Shown: positions 8,597 to 17,335, numbered from the stretch's first letter. The stretch: DNA of 60,221 bases from Paracoccaceae bacterium (GCA_020832655.1 JAFIEF010000015.1:1-60221); one strand, 5' to 3'. The notes: generated from the letters alone by a model not told the origin. Program-made: numbers and translations.

Positions 8597-9913
8597 ATGT
8601 TTTACGAAGCCGAAGCCTATGACACCACGCGCTGGCCTGCCAGCTACTGGCGCGCCACGCGGCCTGCGCCCGCGCCCTGCGCGGCGCTGGAGGGCGCGCA
8701 ACGCACCGATATCGCCATCATCGGGGCGGGCTATGCAGGGCTGAATGCCGCGCTGGAACTGGTCGAGCACCACGGCGCCGATGTGACGGTGCTGGAAGCC
8801 GCGCAGCCGGGCTGGGGCGCGTCGGGGCGCAATGGCGGGTTTTGCTGCCTGGGTGGCACCATGCTGGATGAGGCGGCGATCACACGCCGCCACGGCACCG
8901 AAACCGCGCGCGACTGGGACGGTTTCGAAACCCGCGCGATCGAGCGGGTGCGCGACAATCTTTCCCGCTACGCGATTGACGCCGACCCGGTCGAAACCGG
9001 CGAGTTGTTGCTGACGGGCAGCGCGCGGCGATGGGCCGCGATACAGGCCACACAGCGCGCGCCGGATGCGGTGTTGCTTGACCGCGCGGCGCTGCGCGAT
9101 CAGGGCTTTGCCACGGCCTGCTATCATGGCGGGCGCATGGCGGCACAGGGTTTCGGGCTGAACCCCTATGCCTATGCGCTGGGGCTGGCGCGGGGGGCAC
9201 AATCTGCCGGGGTGCGGCTGCATGGCGATAGCGCGGTCATAGGGCTGCACCGCAAGGGCGGGCGCTGGCAGTTGCACACGCAGCGCGGGCAGCTCAGCGC
9301 ACGCCATGTGCTGATCGCCAGCAATGGCTATAGCAGCGAAACCCTGCTGCCCTGGCTGAAAGGGCGCATCCTGCCAGTGATCTCGAACATCATGGTGACA
9401 CGCCCGATCACGCCCGCCGAATTGCAGGCGCAGGGCTGGACCCGGCAGATGATGGCCCATGATGATCGCCGCTTGCTGCATTACTTCCGCCTTCTGCCCG
9501 ATAACCGCCTGCTCTTTGGCGCACGCGGCGGGCTGTCCTTCACCGCCCGATCCGTGGCCGCTTTCGCCGCCCGCGCGCGGGCAGATTTCGACTGCATCTT
9601 CCCCCATTTCGCCCGCGCTAAGTCCCAGTTCACCTGGAACGGGCTGGTCTGCCTGACCAGCAGCCGCGCCCCCTATATCGGCCCGGTGCCGGGGCCACAG
9701 GGGCTGTGGCTGGCGCTGGGCTGGCATGGCAATGGCGTCGCCGCCGCATCCGAAGGCGGGCGGCGCGTGGCCCGCGCGATGATGGGCCAGCCCGATGCCC
9801 CGCCGCGTCTTGCCCGCCATCATCCCCCGCGCCTTGCGGTGCCGCGCAAATTCGCCTTGCGCGCCGCGATGGCGCTGGCGGGCTTGCGCGACGGGCCAAT
9901 GCGCCCGCTCTGA
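8597..9913 (+). CDS. FAD-dependent amine/amino-acid oxidase (DAO family)
   Basis: Flavoenzyme of the D-amino-acid-oxidase fold, with the FAD-binding motif DIAIIGAGYAGLNAALEL near residue 45 and the GASGRNGG motif typical of gamma-glutamylputrescine oxidase (PuuB) relatives. The C-terminal part contains WNGLVCLTSSRAPYIGPVPG and GWHGNGVAAASEGGRR, the second FAD-contact region. It begins MFYEAEAYDTTRWPASYW, the usual start of this subfamily; an in-frame ATG at 8579 is possible. It is divergent from the agmatinase-like gene and paralogous to the oxidase at 32456-33760. The likely role is oxidation of an amine or its gamma-glutamyl derivative. The substrate is not determinable here. Confidence 0.82.
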   Translation: MFYEAEAYDTTRWPASYWRATRPAPAPCAALEGAQRTDIAIIGAGYAGLNAALELVEHHGADVTVLEAAQPGWGASGRNGGFCCLGGTMLDEAAITRRHGTETARDWDGFETRAIERVRDNLSRYAIDADPVETGELLLTGSARRWAAIQATQRAPDAVLLDRAALRDQGFATACYHGGRMAAQGFGLNPYAYALGLARGAQSAGVRLHGDSAVIGLHRKGGRWQLHTQRGQLSARHVLIASNGYSSETLLPWLKGRILPVISNIMVTRPITPAELQAQGWTRQMMAHDDRRLLHYFRLLPDNRLLFGARGGLSFTARSVAAFAARARADFDCIFPHFARAKSQFTWNGLVCLTSSRAPYIGPVPGPQGLWLALGWHGNGVAAASEGGRRVARAMMGQPDAPPRLARHHPPRLAVPRKFALRAAMALAGLRDGPMRPL

Positions 9914-9928
9914 ATCCGATGCCTCCCC

Positions 9929-10004
9929 GCCCAATGCCACCGGCATTGGGCCAGCGCCTGCAAGGCGTGCAGGGGCGGGTGGGTGGGCACGGCTTGCAGG
10001 CGCT
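9929..10004 (+). ncRNA. Two-hairpin structured element with G-quadruplex loop, copy 1
   Basis: Hairpin 1 (9929-9951) is GCCCAATGCC paired perfectly with GGCATTGGGC around ACC. Hairpin 2 (9953-10004) pairs an 18-base arm starting AGCGCCTGCAAGG with its near-perfect complement ending CTTGCAGGCGCT. The 16-base loop 9971-9986, read into the following G, gives GGGG-C-GGG-T-GGG-T-GGG, an ideal G-quadruplex sequence. The element starts 15 bases after the FAD oxidase stop, on the same strand, and ends before the converging aminotransferase gene. It is probably a 3'-end or terminator structure. Copies are at 14554-14629, 23736-23810 and, reversed, 35909-35983. Confidence 0.7.
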
Positions 10005-10040
10005 TCTGCCCCCCGCCGATTCGCGCGCGCCCGCAACCGC

Positions 10041-11435
10041 TCAGGCCGCGGCCTGCAACATCCCCTCGCGCCGCAGATGATCATGCGTCTGGTCCAGCGT
10101 CAGGCGCGCGCGGCGAACCAGCTCGTCGATATCGTCACGCGTGATCACCAAAGGTGGCGCAATGATCATCCGGTCCCCCACATGGCGCATCACCAGATTA
10201 TTGGCAAAGGAATATTCGCGGCAGATATAGCCCACTGTCCCCGGCTCAGTGACGAAACGCGCGCGGGCGGCCTTGTCGGGCGTCAGCGCAACGCTTGCCA
10301 TCATCCCGCGCGACACCGCTTCGCCCACCAGCGGGTGGTCGGCCAGCGACCCCCAGGCCCGCGCCAGATAGGGCGCGACATCGTCGCGCACACGCTCGAT
10401 GATGCGCTCTTCCTCCAGGATGCGCAGATTTTCCAGCGCCACGGCGGCGGCAACCGGATGGCCGGAATAGGTATAGCCGTGGTTGAACTCGTCGCGCCCG
10501 ATCACGCCCGCCACCTCGTCACAGATGATCGAGCCGCCAATCGGCTGGTAGCCCGAACTCAGCCCCTTGGCGATGGTCATGATATGCGGGCGAATGCCAT
10601 AGCTTTGCACCCCGAACCAGTGACCGAGCCGCCCGAAGCCGGTGATCACCTCATCGGCGATCAGCAGGATACCATATTGATCAACAATGCGCTGAACCTC
10701 CGGCCAGTAGCTGTCGGGCGGAATGATCACGCCGCCTGCGCCCTGCACCGGTTCGGCGATGAAGGCGGCCACATTTTCCGGCCCCAGTTCCAGTATTTTC
10801 GCCTCCAGCTGGCGCGCACGGGCAAGGCCGAATTCCTCGGCCGTCATCTCACCGCCCTCGCCCCACCAATAGGGCTGGTCGATATGCACGATATCGGGGA
10901 TCGGCAGCCCCCCTTGCGCATGCATCGCCGCCATGCCGCCCAGAGAGCCGCCGCCCATTGTCGAGCCGTGATAGCCATTGCGCCGCGAAATGATCACCCG
11001 CCGCTCTGGCTTGCCCTTCAGCGCCCAGTAGTGGCGCACCATGCGGATATTGGTGTCATTGGCCTCTGACCCCGAACAGGCAAAGAAGACATGGTTCAGA
11101 TCACCCGGTGCAAGCTCGGCCAGCCTTGCCGCCAGTTGCAGTGCGGGCACATGGCTGGTCTGGAAGAAGGTGTTGTAATAGGGCAATTCGCGCATCTGGC
11201 GCGCGGCGGCCTCGGCCAGTTCCTCGCGGCCATAGCCGATATTGACGCACCACAGCCCGGCCATGCCGTCGATCAGCTCGACCCCGTCACTATCGGTCAG
11301 CCGCACGCCTTGGGCGCGGGTAATGATGCGCGCGCCTTTCCTGCCCAGCGCCGTATTGGCGGTGAAAGGGTGCATGTGATGGGCCGCATCCAGCGCCTGC
11401 AATTCGGGCGTTGGGGCAATATTGGTCAGGCGCAT
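10041..11435 (-). CDS. Class III pyridoxal-phosphate aminotransferase (omega-amine:pyruvate type)
   Basis: Transfers an amino group from a terminal amine (for example putrescine, beta-alanine or another diamine) to pyruvate or a keto acid. Fold type I features are visible: ACSGSEANDTN binding the cofactor phosphate, NGYHGSTMGGGSLGG, the Asp of IADEVITGFGRLG, and the Schiff-base Lys in TIAKGLSSGYQPIGG. The 464-residue length is typical. GGAGGA seven bases upstream supports ATG 11435 rather than an earlier one at 11474. It is transcribed away from the adjacent GntR regulator gene, and the palindrome at 11497-11510 lies 62 bases upstream. The neighbours point to polyamine catabolism (SpuC-like), but the donor amine is inferred. 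Confidence 0.87.
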   Translation of the reverse strand: MRLTNIAPTPELQALDAAHHMHPFTANTALGRKGARIITRAQGVRLTDSDGVELIDGMAGLWCVNIGYGREELAEAAARQMRELPYYNTFFQTSHVPALQLAARLAELAPGDLNHVFFACSGSEANDTNIRMVRHYWALKGKPERRVIISRRNGYHGSTMGGGSLGGMAAMHAQGGLPIPDIVHIDQPYWWGEGGEMTAEEFGLARARQLEAKILELGPENVAAFIAEPVQGAGGVIIPPDSYWPEVQRIVDQYGILLIADEVITGFGRLGHWFGVQSYGIRPHIMTIAKGLSSGYQPIGGSIICDEVAGVIGRDEFNHGYTYSGHPVAAAVALENLRILEEERIIERVRDDVAPYLARAWGSLADHPLVGEAVSRGMMASVALTPDKAARARFVTEPGTVGYICREYSFANNLVMRHVGDRMIIAPPLVITRDDIDELVRRARLTLDQTHDHLRREGMLQAAA

Positions 11436-11496
11436 GGCATTCCTCCGGCAGATCAGTTGCCTGCGAGGATACAACCCACCCGATCCGCGTCAAGCA

Positions 11497-11510
11497 AATT
11501 TGATCAAATT
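11497..11510. promoter_or_regulatory. Perfect palindrome AATTTGATCAAATT, candidate GntR operator (site 1)
   Basis: A 14-base perfect palindrome in otherwise GC-rich sequence, 62 bases before the aminotransferase start and touching the stop codon of the GntR-family regulator gene. The core ATTTGATCAAAT recurs at 35858-35869 and, with one change, at 40841-40852, each upstream of an amine-metabolism operon. FCD-type GntR proteins bind short palindromes as dimers, so the adjacent regulator is the natural candidate. Confidence 0.7.
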
Positions 11511-12219
11511 ATCCGAACAACCCCTGCGCCTGCCCGGCGCGGATATTGGCCACGCCCTGCGCGATATCGGCCTTGATCGCCGCGACCAGCCCGGCCTCGT
11601 CGCCAATCGCCAGCGCGGCCAGCGCGCGCTTGTGGTTGTCAGGCTCATGCAGCGGCGCGCCATCGGCCCCGCGCGCCACCGCCCCTTCCGGCCCCTGACA
11701 CACCACCCGCAAGGACGGCCCGATCCGCAACCAAAGCGACGCCGCCAGCGCTTCCAGCACCGGGGAACCCGCCCGCGCATAAAGCGTGAAATGAAAGGCA
11801 TGGTTCTGGCGCAGATAGCCGGGAATATCGCCCGCCGCGATCGCCTGATCAAGTTGCGCATCAATCGCCTGCAGCTTTGCAATCAGCCCGGTATCACAAC
11901 CCGCCAGCGCCTGCACGGCCAGCCGCGTCTCGATGGCCTTGCGCGCATAGCCCAGATCCTCCAGCGCCGCCAGATCAAGCCGCGGCACACAGACACGCCG
12001 ATTGCCCAGAAGCTGCAACGCGCCTTCGGCAATCAGCCGCCTTATCGCCTCGCGCACCGGGGTCATGCCCAGCGCCAGTCGCGCAACCAGCCCCTCGATG
12101 GTCACCGCCGCCCCCGGCGCCAAGTCGCCAAACAGCACCATGTCGCGCAACCGCGCATAGGCGATCTGATGGGCAGGCACCCGTCCTGTCACCCCGTCCC
12201 CATCACCCGACAGCCCCAT
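11509..12219 (-). CDS. GntR-family transcriptional regulator with FCD domain
   Basis: Predicted cytoplasmic DNA-binding repressor. The N-terminal winged helix contains AYARLRDMVLFGDLAPG and the recognition region GMTPVREAIRRLIAEG, the hallmark of the FadR/VanR-type GntR proteins. The all-helical FCD effector domain follows, with NHAFHFTLYARAGSPVL and a late His (LHEPDNHKRAL), residues that usually bind a metal and a carboxylate effector. ATG 12219 is preferred: GGGGGA lies nine bases upstream, and the longer frame to 12291 would run through the terminator of gcdH. It precedes the aminotransferase gene on the same strand and probably controls it and two distant operons sharing the ATTTGATCAAAT site. 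The effector is unknown. Confidence 0.85.
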   Translation of the reverse strand: MGLSGDGDGVTGRVPAHQIAYARLRDMVLFGDLAPGAAVTIEGLVARLALGMTPVREAIRRLIAEGALQLLGNRRVCVPRLDLAALEDLGYARKAIETRLAVQALAGCDTGLIAKLQAIDAQLDQAIAAGDIPGYLRQNHAFHFTLYARAGSPVLEALAASLWLRIGPSLRVVCQGPEGAVARGADGAPLHEPDNHKRALAALAIGDEAGLVAAIKADIAQGVANIRAGQAQGLFG

Positions 12220-12236
12220 TTTCCGCCATCCCCCTG

Positions 12237-12286
12237 TTTCATCTTGCCCCAAATACTCAAAAAATCGCCGGGCGTCAGCCCGGCGA
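12237..12286 (-). repeat. Dispersed intergenic repeat, copy B, containing the gcdH terminator
   Basis: On the minus strand: a hairpin, a T-run, then GAGTATTTGGGGCAAGATGAAA, the same core as the other repeat copies. Here the hairpin and T-run form a clear intrinsic terminator (see 12259-12286). The ATGAAA end runs directly into the ribosome-binding site of the GntR gene. Confidence 0.65.
12259..12286 (-). terminator. Intrinsic terminator downstream of gcdH
   Basis: On the minus strand TCGCCGGGC pairs with GCCCGGCGA around a TGAC loop: a perfect 9-base-pair stem followed at once by six T residues. It lies about 35 bases after the gcdH stop codon, on the same strand. Confidence 0.85.
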
Positions 12287-12319
12287 GTCATCCTGTTGCA
12301 AAATGCCGCGCCCGAAGGG

Positions 12320-13543
12320 TCAGAAAAACGCCTGCAAGCCGGTCTGCGCGCGGCCCAATATCAGCGCATGCACATCATGCGTGCCTTCATAAGTGTTCAC
12401 GGTTTCCAGATTCATCATGTGGCGGATGACCTGAAACTCCTCGGAAATACCGTTGCCGCCATGCATGTCGCGCGCCTGGCGCGCAATCTCCAGCGCCTTG
12501 CCGCAATTGTTGCGCTTGATCAGGCTGATCATTTCCGGCGCGGCCTGCGCCTGATCCATCAAGCGGCCCACCTGCAACGCGGCCTGCAACCCCAGCGTGA
12601 TCTCGGTCTGCATATCGGCCAGCTTCTTCTGATAAAGCTGCGTGCCTGCCAGCGGCTTGTCGAATTGCTTGCGGTCCAGCCCGTATTGGCGCGCGCCATG
12701 CCAGCAGAACTCCGCGGCCCCCATCACGCCCCAGGCAATGCCGTAACGCGCGCGGTTCAGGCAGCCAAACGGTCCCTTAAGCCCCTCGACATGCGGCAAA
12801 AGCGCCTCCTCGCCAACCTCGACCCCCTCCATCACGATCTCGCCGGTGGTCGAGGCGCGCAGGCTCAGCTTGCCATCGATCCTGGGCGCGGACAGCCCTG
12901 CCATGCCACGTTCCAGCACAAAACCGCGAATGCGCCCGCCATGTGCATCCGATTTGGCCCAGACCACGAAGACATCGGCAAAGGGGCTGTTCGAAATCCA
13001 CATCTTCGACCCGGTAAGCCGGTAACCATTGGCCGTTTTCTCGGCCCGCGTCTTCATGCCCGCCGGGTCCGACCCGGCATCGGGTTCGGTCAGGCCGAAA
13101 CAGCCGATCAATTCACCCGAACACAGGCCGGGCAGGTATTTGCGGCGCTGCTCTTCGCTGCCATAGGCATAGATCGGATAGATCACCAGGCTCGATTGCA
13201 CCGACATCATGCTGCGATAGCCCGAATCGACGCGCTCGATCTCGCGCGCGATCAGCCCATAGGTGACATAGCCCGCGCCCAGGCCGCCATATTCCTCGGG
13301 CAGGGTCGCGCCCAGCAGCCCTGCCTGCCCCATCAAAGGGAACAATTCGGGGTCAGAGGCTTCATTGCGATAGGCGGCGATCACGCGCGGCTGCAGGGTG
13401 GATTGCGCAAATTCATGCGCCGCATCGCGCAACATGCGCTCATCCTCGCTCAACTGGCTTTCCAGCCGCAGCGGGTCATCCCAGTTGAATTTGCCCAGAT
13501 CAGGCGCGTCCTTCGCTTTCAGGGCAGGTTTGTCGAGTGGCAT
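12320..13543 (-). CDS. gcdH: Glutaryl-CoA dehydrogenase
   Basis: FAD-dependent acyl-CoA dehydrogenase that oxidises and decarboxylates glutaryl-CoA to crotonyl-CoA in lysine, tryptophan and glutarate breakdown, passing electrons to ETF. The 407-residue protein starts with the typical N-terminal extension before FNWDDPL. It has [13 protein letters not shown] and [16 protein letters not shown] of the middle beta domain. It ends with the catalytic Glu in [17 protein letters not shown], a signature specific for this member of the family. AAGGA lies about ten bases upstream of the ATG. A LysR-type gene is divergent, the usual GcdR arrangement. The identification is secure. Confidence 0.93.
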   Translation of the reverse strand: MPLDKPALKAKDAPDLGKFNWDDPLRLESQLSEDERMLRDAAHEFAQSTLQPRVIAAYRNEASDPELFPLMGQAGLLGATLPEEYGGLGAGYVTYGLIAREIERVDSGYRSMMSVQSSLVIYPIYAYGSEEQRRKYLPGLCSGELIGCFGLTEPDAGSDPAGMKTRAEKTANGYRLTGSKMWISNSPFADVFVVWAKSDAHGGRIRGFVLERGMAGLSAPRIDGKLSLRASTTGEIVMEGVEVGEEALLPHVEGLKGPFGCLNRARYGIAWGVMGAAEFCWHGARQYGLDRKQFDKPLAGTQLYQKKLADMQTEITLGLQAALQVGRLMDQAQAAPEMISLIKRNNCGKALEIARQARDMHGGNGISEEFQVIRHMMNLETVNTYEGTHDVHALILGRAQTGLQAFF

Positions 13544-13578
13544 GGATCATGTCCTTCTTCAGCAGCAATCATTCATTC

Positions 13579-13591
13579 TACGCATAGCGTA
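13579..13591. promoter_or_regulatory. Palindrome TACGC-ATA-GCGTA between gcdH and the LysR gene
   Basis: A perfect interrupted palindrome in the 111-base divergent promoter region, 36 bases from the gcdH start. LysR-type regulators bind such dyads upstream of divergent targets, so it is a candidate operator. The call rests on symmetry and position only. Confidence 0.45.
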
Positions 13592-13654
13592 GCTTGAATA
13601 TTGGCCGCATAAAAACGATATTGCGGTATATCCTCATTCCAAAACGGTATACCC

Positions 13655-14548
13655 ATGACACTGCCCCGCCGTTTTCTGCCCACCACCCAGACGCTTCAGG
13701 CCTTTGACGCCGTGCTGCGGCTGGGCAGCTTCACTGCAGCGGCGGCGGAATTGTCGCTGACGCAATCGGCCGTTTCGCGACAGGTGGCGGCGCTGGAACG
13801 TCAGCTGGGCCGGGCGCTGCTTCAGCGCAGCGCGCGCGGGGTCCAGCCCACGCCCGAAGGGCGCATCTATGCCCGTGCCGCCCGCAGCGCGCTGGAAGAA
13901 TTGCAGCGCGCCGCGCTTGCGCTGCAGGGCGCGGGACGTCGGGGGCAGTTGACGCTGGCGATATTGCCCACTTTCGGCACGCGCTGGCTGATCCCGCGCA
14001 TTCCGCGCTTTTTGCGCGCGCATCCCGAAATCACGCTGCATTTCACCACCCGCATCGGGCAGTTCGACCTTCTGGCCGCGCAGGTGGATGCCGCGATCCA
14101 TGCCGGGCGCGCCGACTGGCCAGAGATCAGCGCCACGCTGCTGTTCGAAGACCGCGTGCAACCCTTTGCCGCGCCCGCATTACAGGCCAGCACCGCTGAC
14201 GAAATCGCGCGGCTGCCGCAATTGGGGATTGCCTCGCGCCCCGATGAATGGCGCGGCTGGGCGGAAGCGCATGGCCTGCCCGCCCCGCCGCCTGCGCAGA
14301 TGGTGTTCGAACATCTGGCGGCGCTTGCACAAGCCTGCGCCGCCGGGCTGGGGGTGGCGCTGTTGCCGCCCTTCCTGTTTCGCACCGAAATTGCGCGGGG
14401 CGAGCTGGTCGCGCTGGGGCCGGGCTGGGCCAATGGCGCGGGCTATTGGCTGATCACCCCCGATCAGGCCCGCCCCAGACCCGAAGTCGCGGCCTTTCGC
14501 GACTGGCTGCTGACCGAGATCACGCGCGAGGAAGGCGTCTATGCGTGA
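13655..14548 (+). CDS. LysR-type regulator divergent from gcdH
   Basis: A 297-residue LysR-family protein. The N-terminal helix-turn-helix reads GSFTAAAAELSLTQSAVSRQVAALERQLG, preceded by the linker helix start LPTTQTLQAFDAVLRLG. The effector-binding domain begins near LTLAILPTFGTRWLIPRIPRF and includes AQACAAGLGVALLPPFL. The overall pattern is that of GcvA/GcdR-like members that regulate a divergent catabolic gene, here gcdH. The effector is probably glutarate or a related metabolite, by inference from GcdR of other Proteobacteria. The stop codon is followed after five bases by a very long hairpin (14554-14629). Confidence 0.88.
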   Translation: MTLPRRFLPTTQTLQAFDAVLRLGSFTAAAAELSLTQSAVSRQVAALERQLGRALLQRSARGVQPTPEGRIYARAARSALEELQRAALALQGAGRRGQLTLAILPTFGTRWLIPRIPRFLRAHPEITLHFTTRIGQFDLLAAQVDAAIHAGRADWPEISATLLFEDRVQPFAAPALQASTADEIARLPQLGIASRPDEWRGWAEAHGLPAPPPAQMVFEHLAALAQACAAGLGVALLPPFLFRTEIARGELVALGPGWANGAGYWLITPDQARPRPEVAAFRDWLLTEITREEGVYA

Positions 14549-14553
14549 GCGCT

Positions 14554-14629
14554 GCCCTGCCCCTGCCCGCGCGGGGCGCGTGCAAGGGCGGGCGGGTGGG
14601 CATGCGCCCCGCGCGGGCAGGGGCAGGGC
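14554..14629 (+). ncRNA. Long hairpin with G-quadruplex loop, copy 2
   Basis: Two 30-base arms (14554-14583 and 14600-14629) pair with only one non-Watson-Crick position, a G·U. The loop AAGGGCGGGCGGGTGG plus the next G forms four GGG runs separated by single bases. The GTGC before the loop and GCAT after it match the closing pairs of the other copies. The element fills almost the whole gap between the converging LysR and SixA-like genes. There is no T-run and no preceding small hairpin in this copy. Confidence 0.7.
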
Positions 14630-14632
14630 GGA

Positions 14633-15139
14633 TCACTCCAGATCGCGCGGGACCACGAAATCCAGCGCGCGGCCGGCGCCGAAGGCCAGATCGTTCCAGC
14701 CCGCCAGCCCGTCAAATTCGGCCACCAGCGTGGCGCAGGTCGGATAGCTGCCAAAGCCCGGATGGGCAGGACGCTGCGCCAGCAACAGATCGGCAAAGGC
14801 GGCGATGCCGGGATTATGGCCGATCATGATCACGCATTCCGCCTTGGCCCCTTGCAGCACGCGCAGCATCACATCCGGCGCAGCATGATAAAGCGCAGGC
14901 TCAAACCGCGCGGGCACCGGGGCGGGCAGTTCCGCGCCAAGCTTCGCCCATGTCTGGCGCGTGCGCGCGGCATCCGACACCAGCGCTTCGCCCGGCAGAT
15001 AGCCCTTTTGTGCCAGCCAGCGCCCGATCAGCGGCGCGGCGTGCTGCCCGCGCGCATTCAGCGGGCGCTGATGGTCACTGTCCAGCGGGTTGTCCCAGGC
15101 GGATTTGGCGTGGCGGGTCAGGATCAGGCGCAGGGTCAT
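14633..15139 (-). CDS. SixA-like histidine phosphatase
   Basis: A 168-residue protein of the histidine phosphatase (phosphoglycerate mutase-like) clan. The catalytic RHG-type motif is at the N-terminus as LILTRHAKSAW, and the second catalytic His lies in VIMIGHNPGIAAFADLL. The length and the HAKS variant match SixA-type proteins, which in E. coli remove phosphate from histidine-containing phosphotransfer domains. Whether this one acts on a phosphorelay such as the one at 49-57 kb is not known. The start ATG at 15139 overlaps the stop of the ferredoxin-like gene (ATGA), so it is the last gene of the yidC-to-argB run. Confidence 0.82.
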   Translation of the reverse strand: MTLRLILTRHAKSAWDNPLDSDHQRPLNARGQHAAPLIGRWLAQKGYLPGEALVSDAARTRQTWAKLGAELPAPVPARFEPALYHAAPDVMLRVLQGAKAECVIMIGHNPGIAAFADLLLAQRPAHPGFGSYPTCATLVAEFDGLAGWNDLAFGAGRALDFVVPRDLE

Positions 15140-15783
15140 GGATGAAAATGCCTCATGTGAAATGCGGATTGCTCGGGCGCGCGCCCGCTTGCTCGCGATA
15201 TTGGGCAGGCCGCGCGCACCGCGCAACCCTGTTCCATGCAGCCCTGCCCCGCATCACTGTCAAGAAAGGCATGGCAGGCGGGCAGATCATAGCCCTTGTC
15301 GCTTAGCGCACCCACAGGGCAGGCACTGACACAGGGGCGCGGGCAGCCGGTGCAGGGGTTTGCGCCGGGCGCGGGCAGATCAAGCGCCGTGCCGAATCCC
15401 AGCGCGCCGCGAAACGACAGCCACAACCCCGCGCGCGGATGCACCAGCCACATGACAGGCGAGGCAAAGATCTGCCCGCTCGCCAAGGCCCAGGCGTAGA
15501 AAGGGTGCGGCGGGCTGGCCCCGAAGGGATAGATGGCCTGCGCGCCGAAATCTGCCGCCAGCGCATCGATCACGCGCCCGGACCAGCGGTCCAGCGGGGC
15601 GGGGCGGCCATCGCCATATTCGGGGCTGGCGGTGAAATGCGGCCAGAAGCGCGCCCCGTCCGGGGCCAGCAGCAGCAGGGTTTCAACGCCATCGGGCAAG
15701 GGCGCCGCACCGCGCGCCACCCCGCCTGCCACCATCAGCGCATGCGGGGCCAGCGCGGCCTTTATCTGCGCCAACCCTGCCAT
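15136..15783 (-). CDS. Ferredoxin-like [4Fe-4S] protein
   Basis: A 215-residue cytoplasmic protein. Residues about 135-155 hold CTGCPRPCVSACPVGA, a cluster-binding motif of the bacterial ferredoxin type. Further cysteines follow in GCMEQGCAVRAACP, enough for a second, partial site. The N-terminal two thirds carry no recognisable catalytic motif but have a WPHF-containing core seen in conserved Rhodobacterales ferredoxin-like proteins, with distant likeness to epoxyqueuosine reductase accessory domains. Function is unknown. ATG 15783, four bases after the argB stop, is the sensible start; the frame continues to 15873 inside argB. The gene is coupled downstream to the SixA-like gene. Confidence 0.72.
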   Translation of the reverse strand: MAGLAQIKAALAPHALMVAGGVARGAAPLPDGVETLLLLAPDGARFWPHFTASPEYGDGRPAPLDRWSGRVIDALAADFGAQAIYPFGASPPHPFYAWALASGQIFASPVMWLVHPRAGLWLSFRGALGFGTALDLPAPGANPCTGCPRPCVSACPVGALSDKGYDLPACHAFLDSDAGQGCMEQGCAVRAACPISRASGRAPEQSAFHMRHFHP

Positions 15784-15787
15784 CTGA

Positions 15788-16678
15788 TCAGCCCCGCGGC
15801 GTGATCTGCGGCGCGCTGTCGCGGATGATGCTGCCAGCACCATGTTCGGTGAACAGCTCCAGCAGGCAGGCATTGGGCGCGCGCCCGTCCAGGATCACCA
15901 CCGCGCGCACACCGCCGTCTATCGCGGCCAGCGCGGTTTCGGTCTTGGGGATCATGCCGCCCGCGATCACGCCCGCCGCGGTCAGTTCGCGCACATGGGC
16001 GGGCGAAAGCTGGGTGACAACATCGCCATTTTCATCCTTCACCCCGGCCACATCGGTCAGCAACAGCAGGCGGTCGGCCTTCAGCGCGGCGGCAATCGCA
16101 CCCGCCGCCGTGTCGCCATTGATGTTATAGGTCTGCCCCCCCTGCCCCATGCCCAAAGGCGCGATCACCGGGATGAAGCCGCCGGTGAACAGGTGATGCA
16201 GCAGATCGGGGTTGACCGCGACCGGGCGACCGACAAGGCCAAGTTCGGGGTCATCGGCCGCGCATGTGACCATGCCGCCATCCTTGCCCGACAGCCCCAC
16301 CGCCTTGCCGCCCTCATCCTGAATTGCCTGCACGATGCGCTTGTTGACCGCGCCCGAGAGCACCATTTCCACCACTTCCATCGTGGCGGCATCGGTGACG
16401 CGCTTGCCGCGCACGAAATCAGAGCGGATGTCCAGCCGCTTGAGCATCTGGTTGATCATCGGCCCGCCACCATGCACGATGACCGGGTTCACCCCCACTT
16501 GCCGCATCAGCACGACATCGCGCGCGAAGCTGGCCATTTCGCGCGCATCGCCCATCGCGTGACCGCCGAACTTGATCACGACAATCGCGCCGGAATAGCG
16601 TTGCAGATAGGGCAGCGCCTCGGACAATGTCCGGGCCGTGGCAAACCAGTCCTGGGTCATGGGCTTTTGCTTCTTCAT
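15788..16678 (-). CDS. argB: Acetylglutamate kinase
   Basis: Phosphorylates N-acetylglutamate in the second step of arginine synthesis. The 296-residue protein shows the amino-acid kinase fold signatures: [25 protein letters not shown] (substrate-binding glycines), [28 protein letters not shown], and the C-terminal [21 protein letters not shown]. An N-terminal helix ([20 protein letters not shown]) typical of arginine-sensitive hexameric enzymes is present, suggesting feedback control. A second in-frame ATG at 16660 is possible. It lies between engB (three bases upstream) and the ferredoxin-like gene (four bases downstream) in one operon. Confidence 0.96.
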   Translation of the reverse strand: MKKQKPMTQDWFATARTLSEALPYLQRYSGAIVVIKFGGHAMGDAREMASFARDVVLMRQVGVNPVIVHGGGPMINQMLKRLDIRSDFVRGKRVTDAATMEVVEMVLSGAVNKRIVQAIQDEGGKAVGLSGKDGGMVTCAADDPELGLVGRPVAVNPDLLHHLFTGGFIPVIAPLGMGQGGQTYNINGDTAAGAIAAALKADRLLLLTDVAGVKDENGDVVTQLSPAHVRELTAAGVIAGGMIPKTETALAAIDGGVRAVVILDGRAPNACLLELFTEHGAGSIIRDSAPQITPRG

Positions 16679-16681
16679 GTT

Positions 16682-17335
16682 TCAGGTAAGTCCCGCGATA
16701 ATCGCGCGCAAGGTAGGGATACCGTCGCCCTTTTCAGACGAGGTGACAACCAGTTCGGGATAGGCCGCAGGGTGACGCGCCAGGGCCGCGCGCAGCTGCG
16801 CCAGCGTCTTTTCCTGCGCCGCCGCGCCCAGCTTGTCGGCCTTGGTCAGCACCACCTGAAAGGTGACGGCCGACTGGTCCAGCAGCTTCATGATCTGGGC
16901 ATCCACATCCTTGACCCCGTGGCGCATGTCAATCAGCAGGAAGGCGCGGCGCAGCGTGGCGCGGCCTGACAGATAGGATTTCAGCAGGCGCTGCCATTTT
17001 TCCACCACCGGCACCGGCGCCTTGGCAAAGCCGTAACCCGGCAGATCGACCAGATAATGGCTGTCGCCAACAGTGAAATAGTTGATTTCCTGCGTGCGCC
17101 CCGGCGTGTTCGAGGTGCGCGCAATCGCCTTGCGCCCTGTCAAGGCGTTGATCAGGCTGGATTTGCCGACATTCGAACGCCCCGCGAAACAGACTTCCAT
17201 CCGGTCGGCAGGGGGCAGGCCATCCATCGCAACCACGCCCTTCAGGAATTCGACCTGGCCGGTCAGCAGCTTGCGGCCTGCTTCCAGCGCGAAGGCATCG
17301 GGTTCGGGGGCCAGCGGGAAGGGCAGCGCGGTCAT
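16682..17335 (-). CDS. engB: Ribosome biogenesis GTP-binding protein YihA/YsxC (EngB)
   Basis: Small GTPase required for late assembly of the large ribosomal subunit. All nucleotide-binding motifs are present: G1 AGRSNVGKSSL, G2 region SNTPGRTQ, G3 DLPGYG, G4 TKAD and G5 TSSEKG. The 217-residue length is normal, with an N-terminal extension before EVCFAGRS. Its start overlaps the stop of the MOSC gene (ATGA at 17332-17335) and it is followed three bases later by argB, so translation is probably coupled along the operon yidC-MOSC-engB-argB. Confidence 0.95.
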   Translation of the reverse strand: MTALPFPLAPEPDAFALEAGRKLLTGQVEFLKGVVAMDGLPPADRMEVCFAGRSNVGKSSLINALTGRKAIARTSNTPGRTQEINYFTVGDSHYLVDLPGYGFAKAPVPVVEKWQRLLKSYLSGRATLRRAFLLIDMRHGVKDVDAQIMKLLDQSAVTFQVVLTKADKLGAAAQEKTLAQLRAALARHPAAYPELVVTSSEKGDGIPTLRAIIAGLT

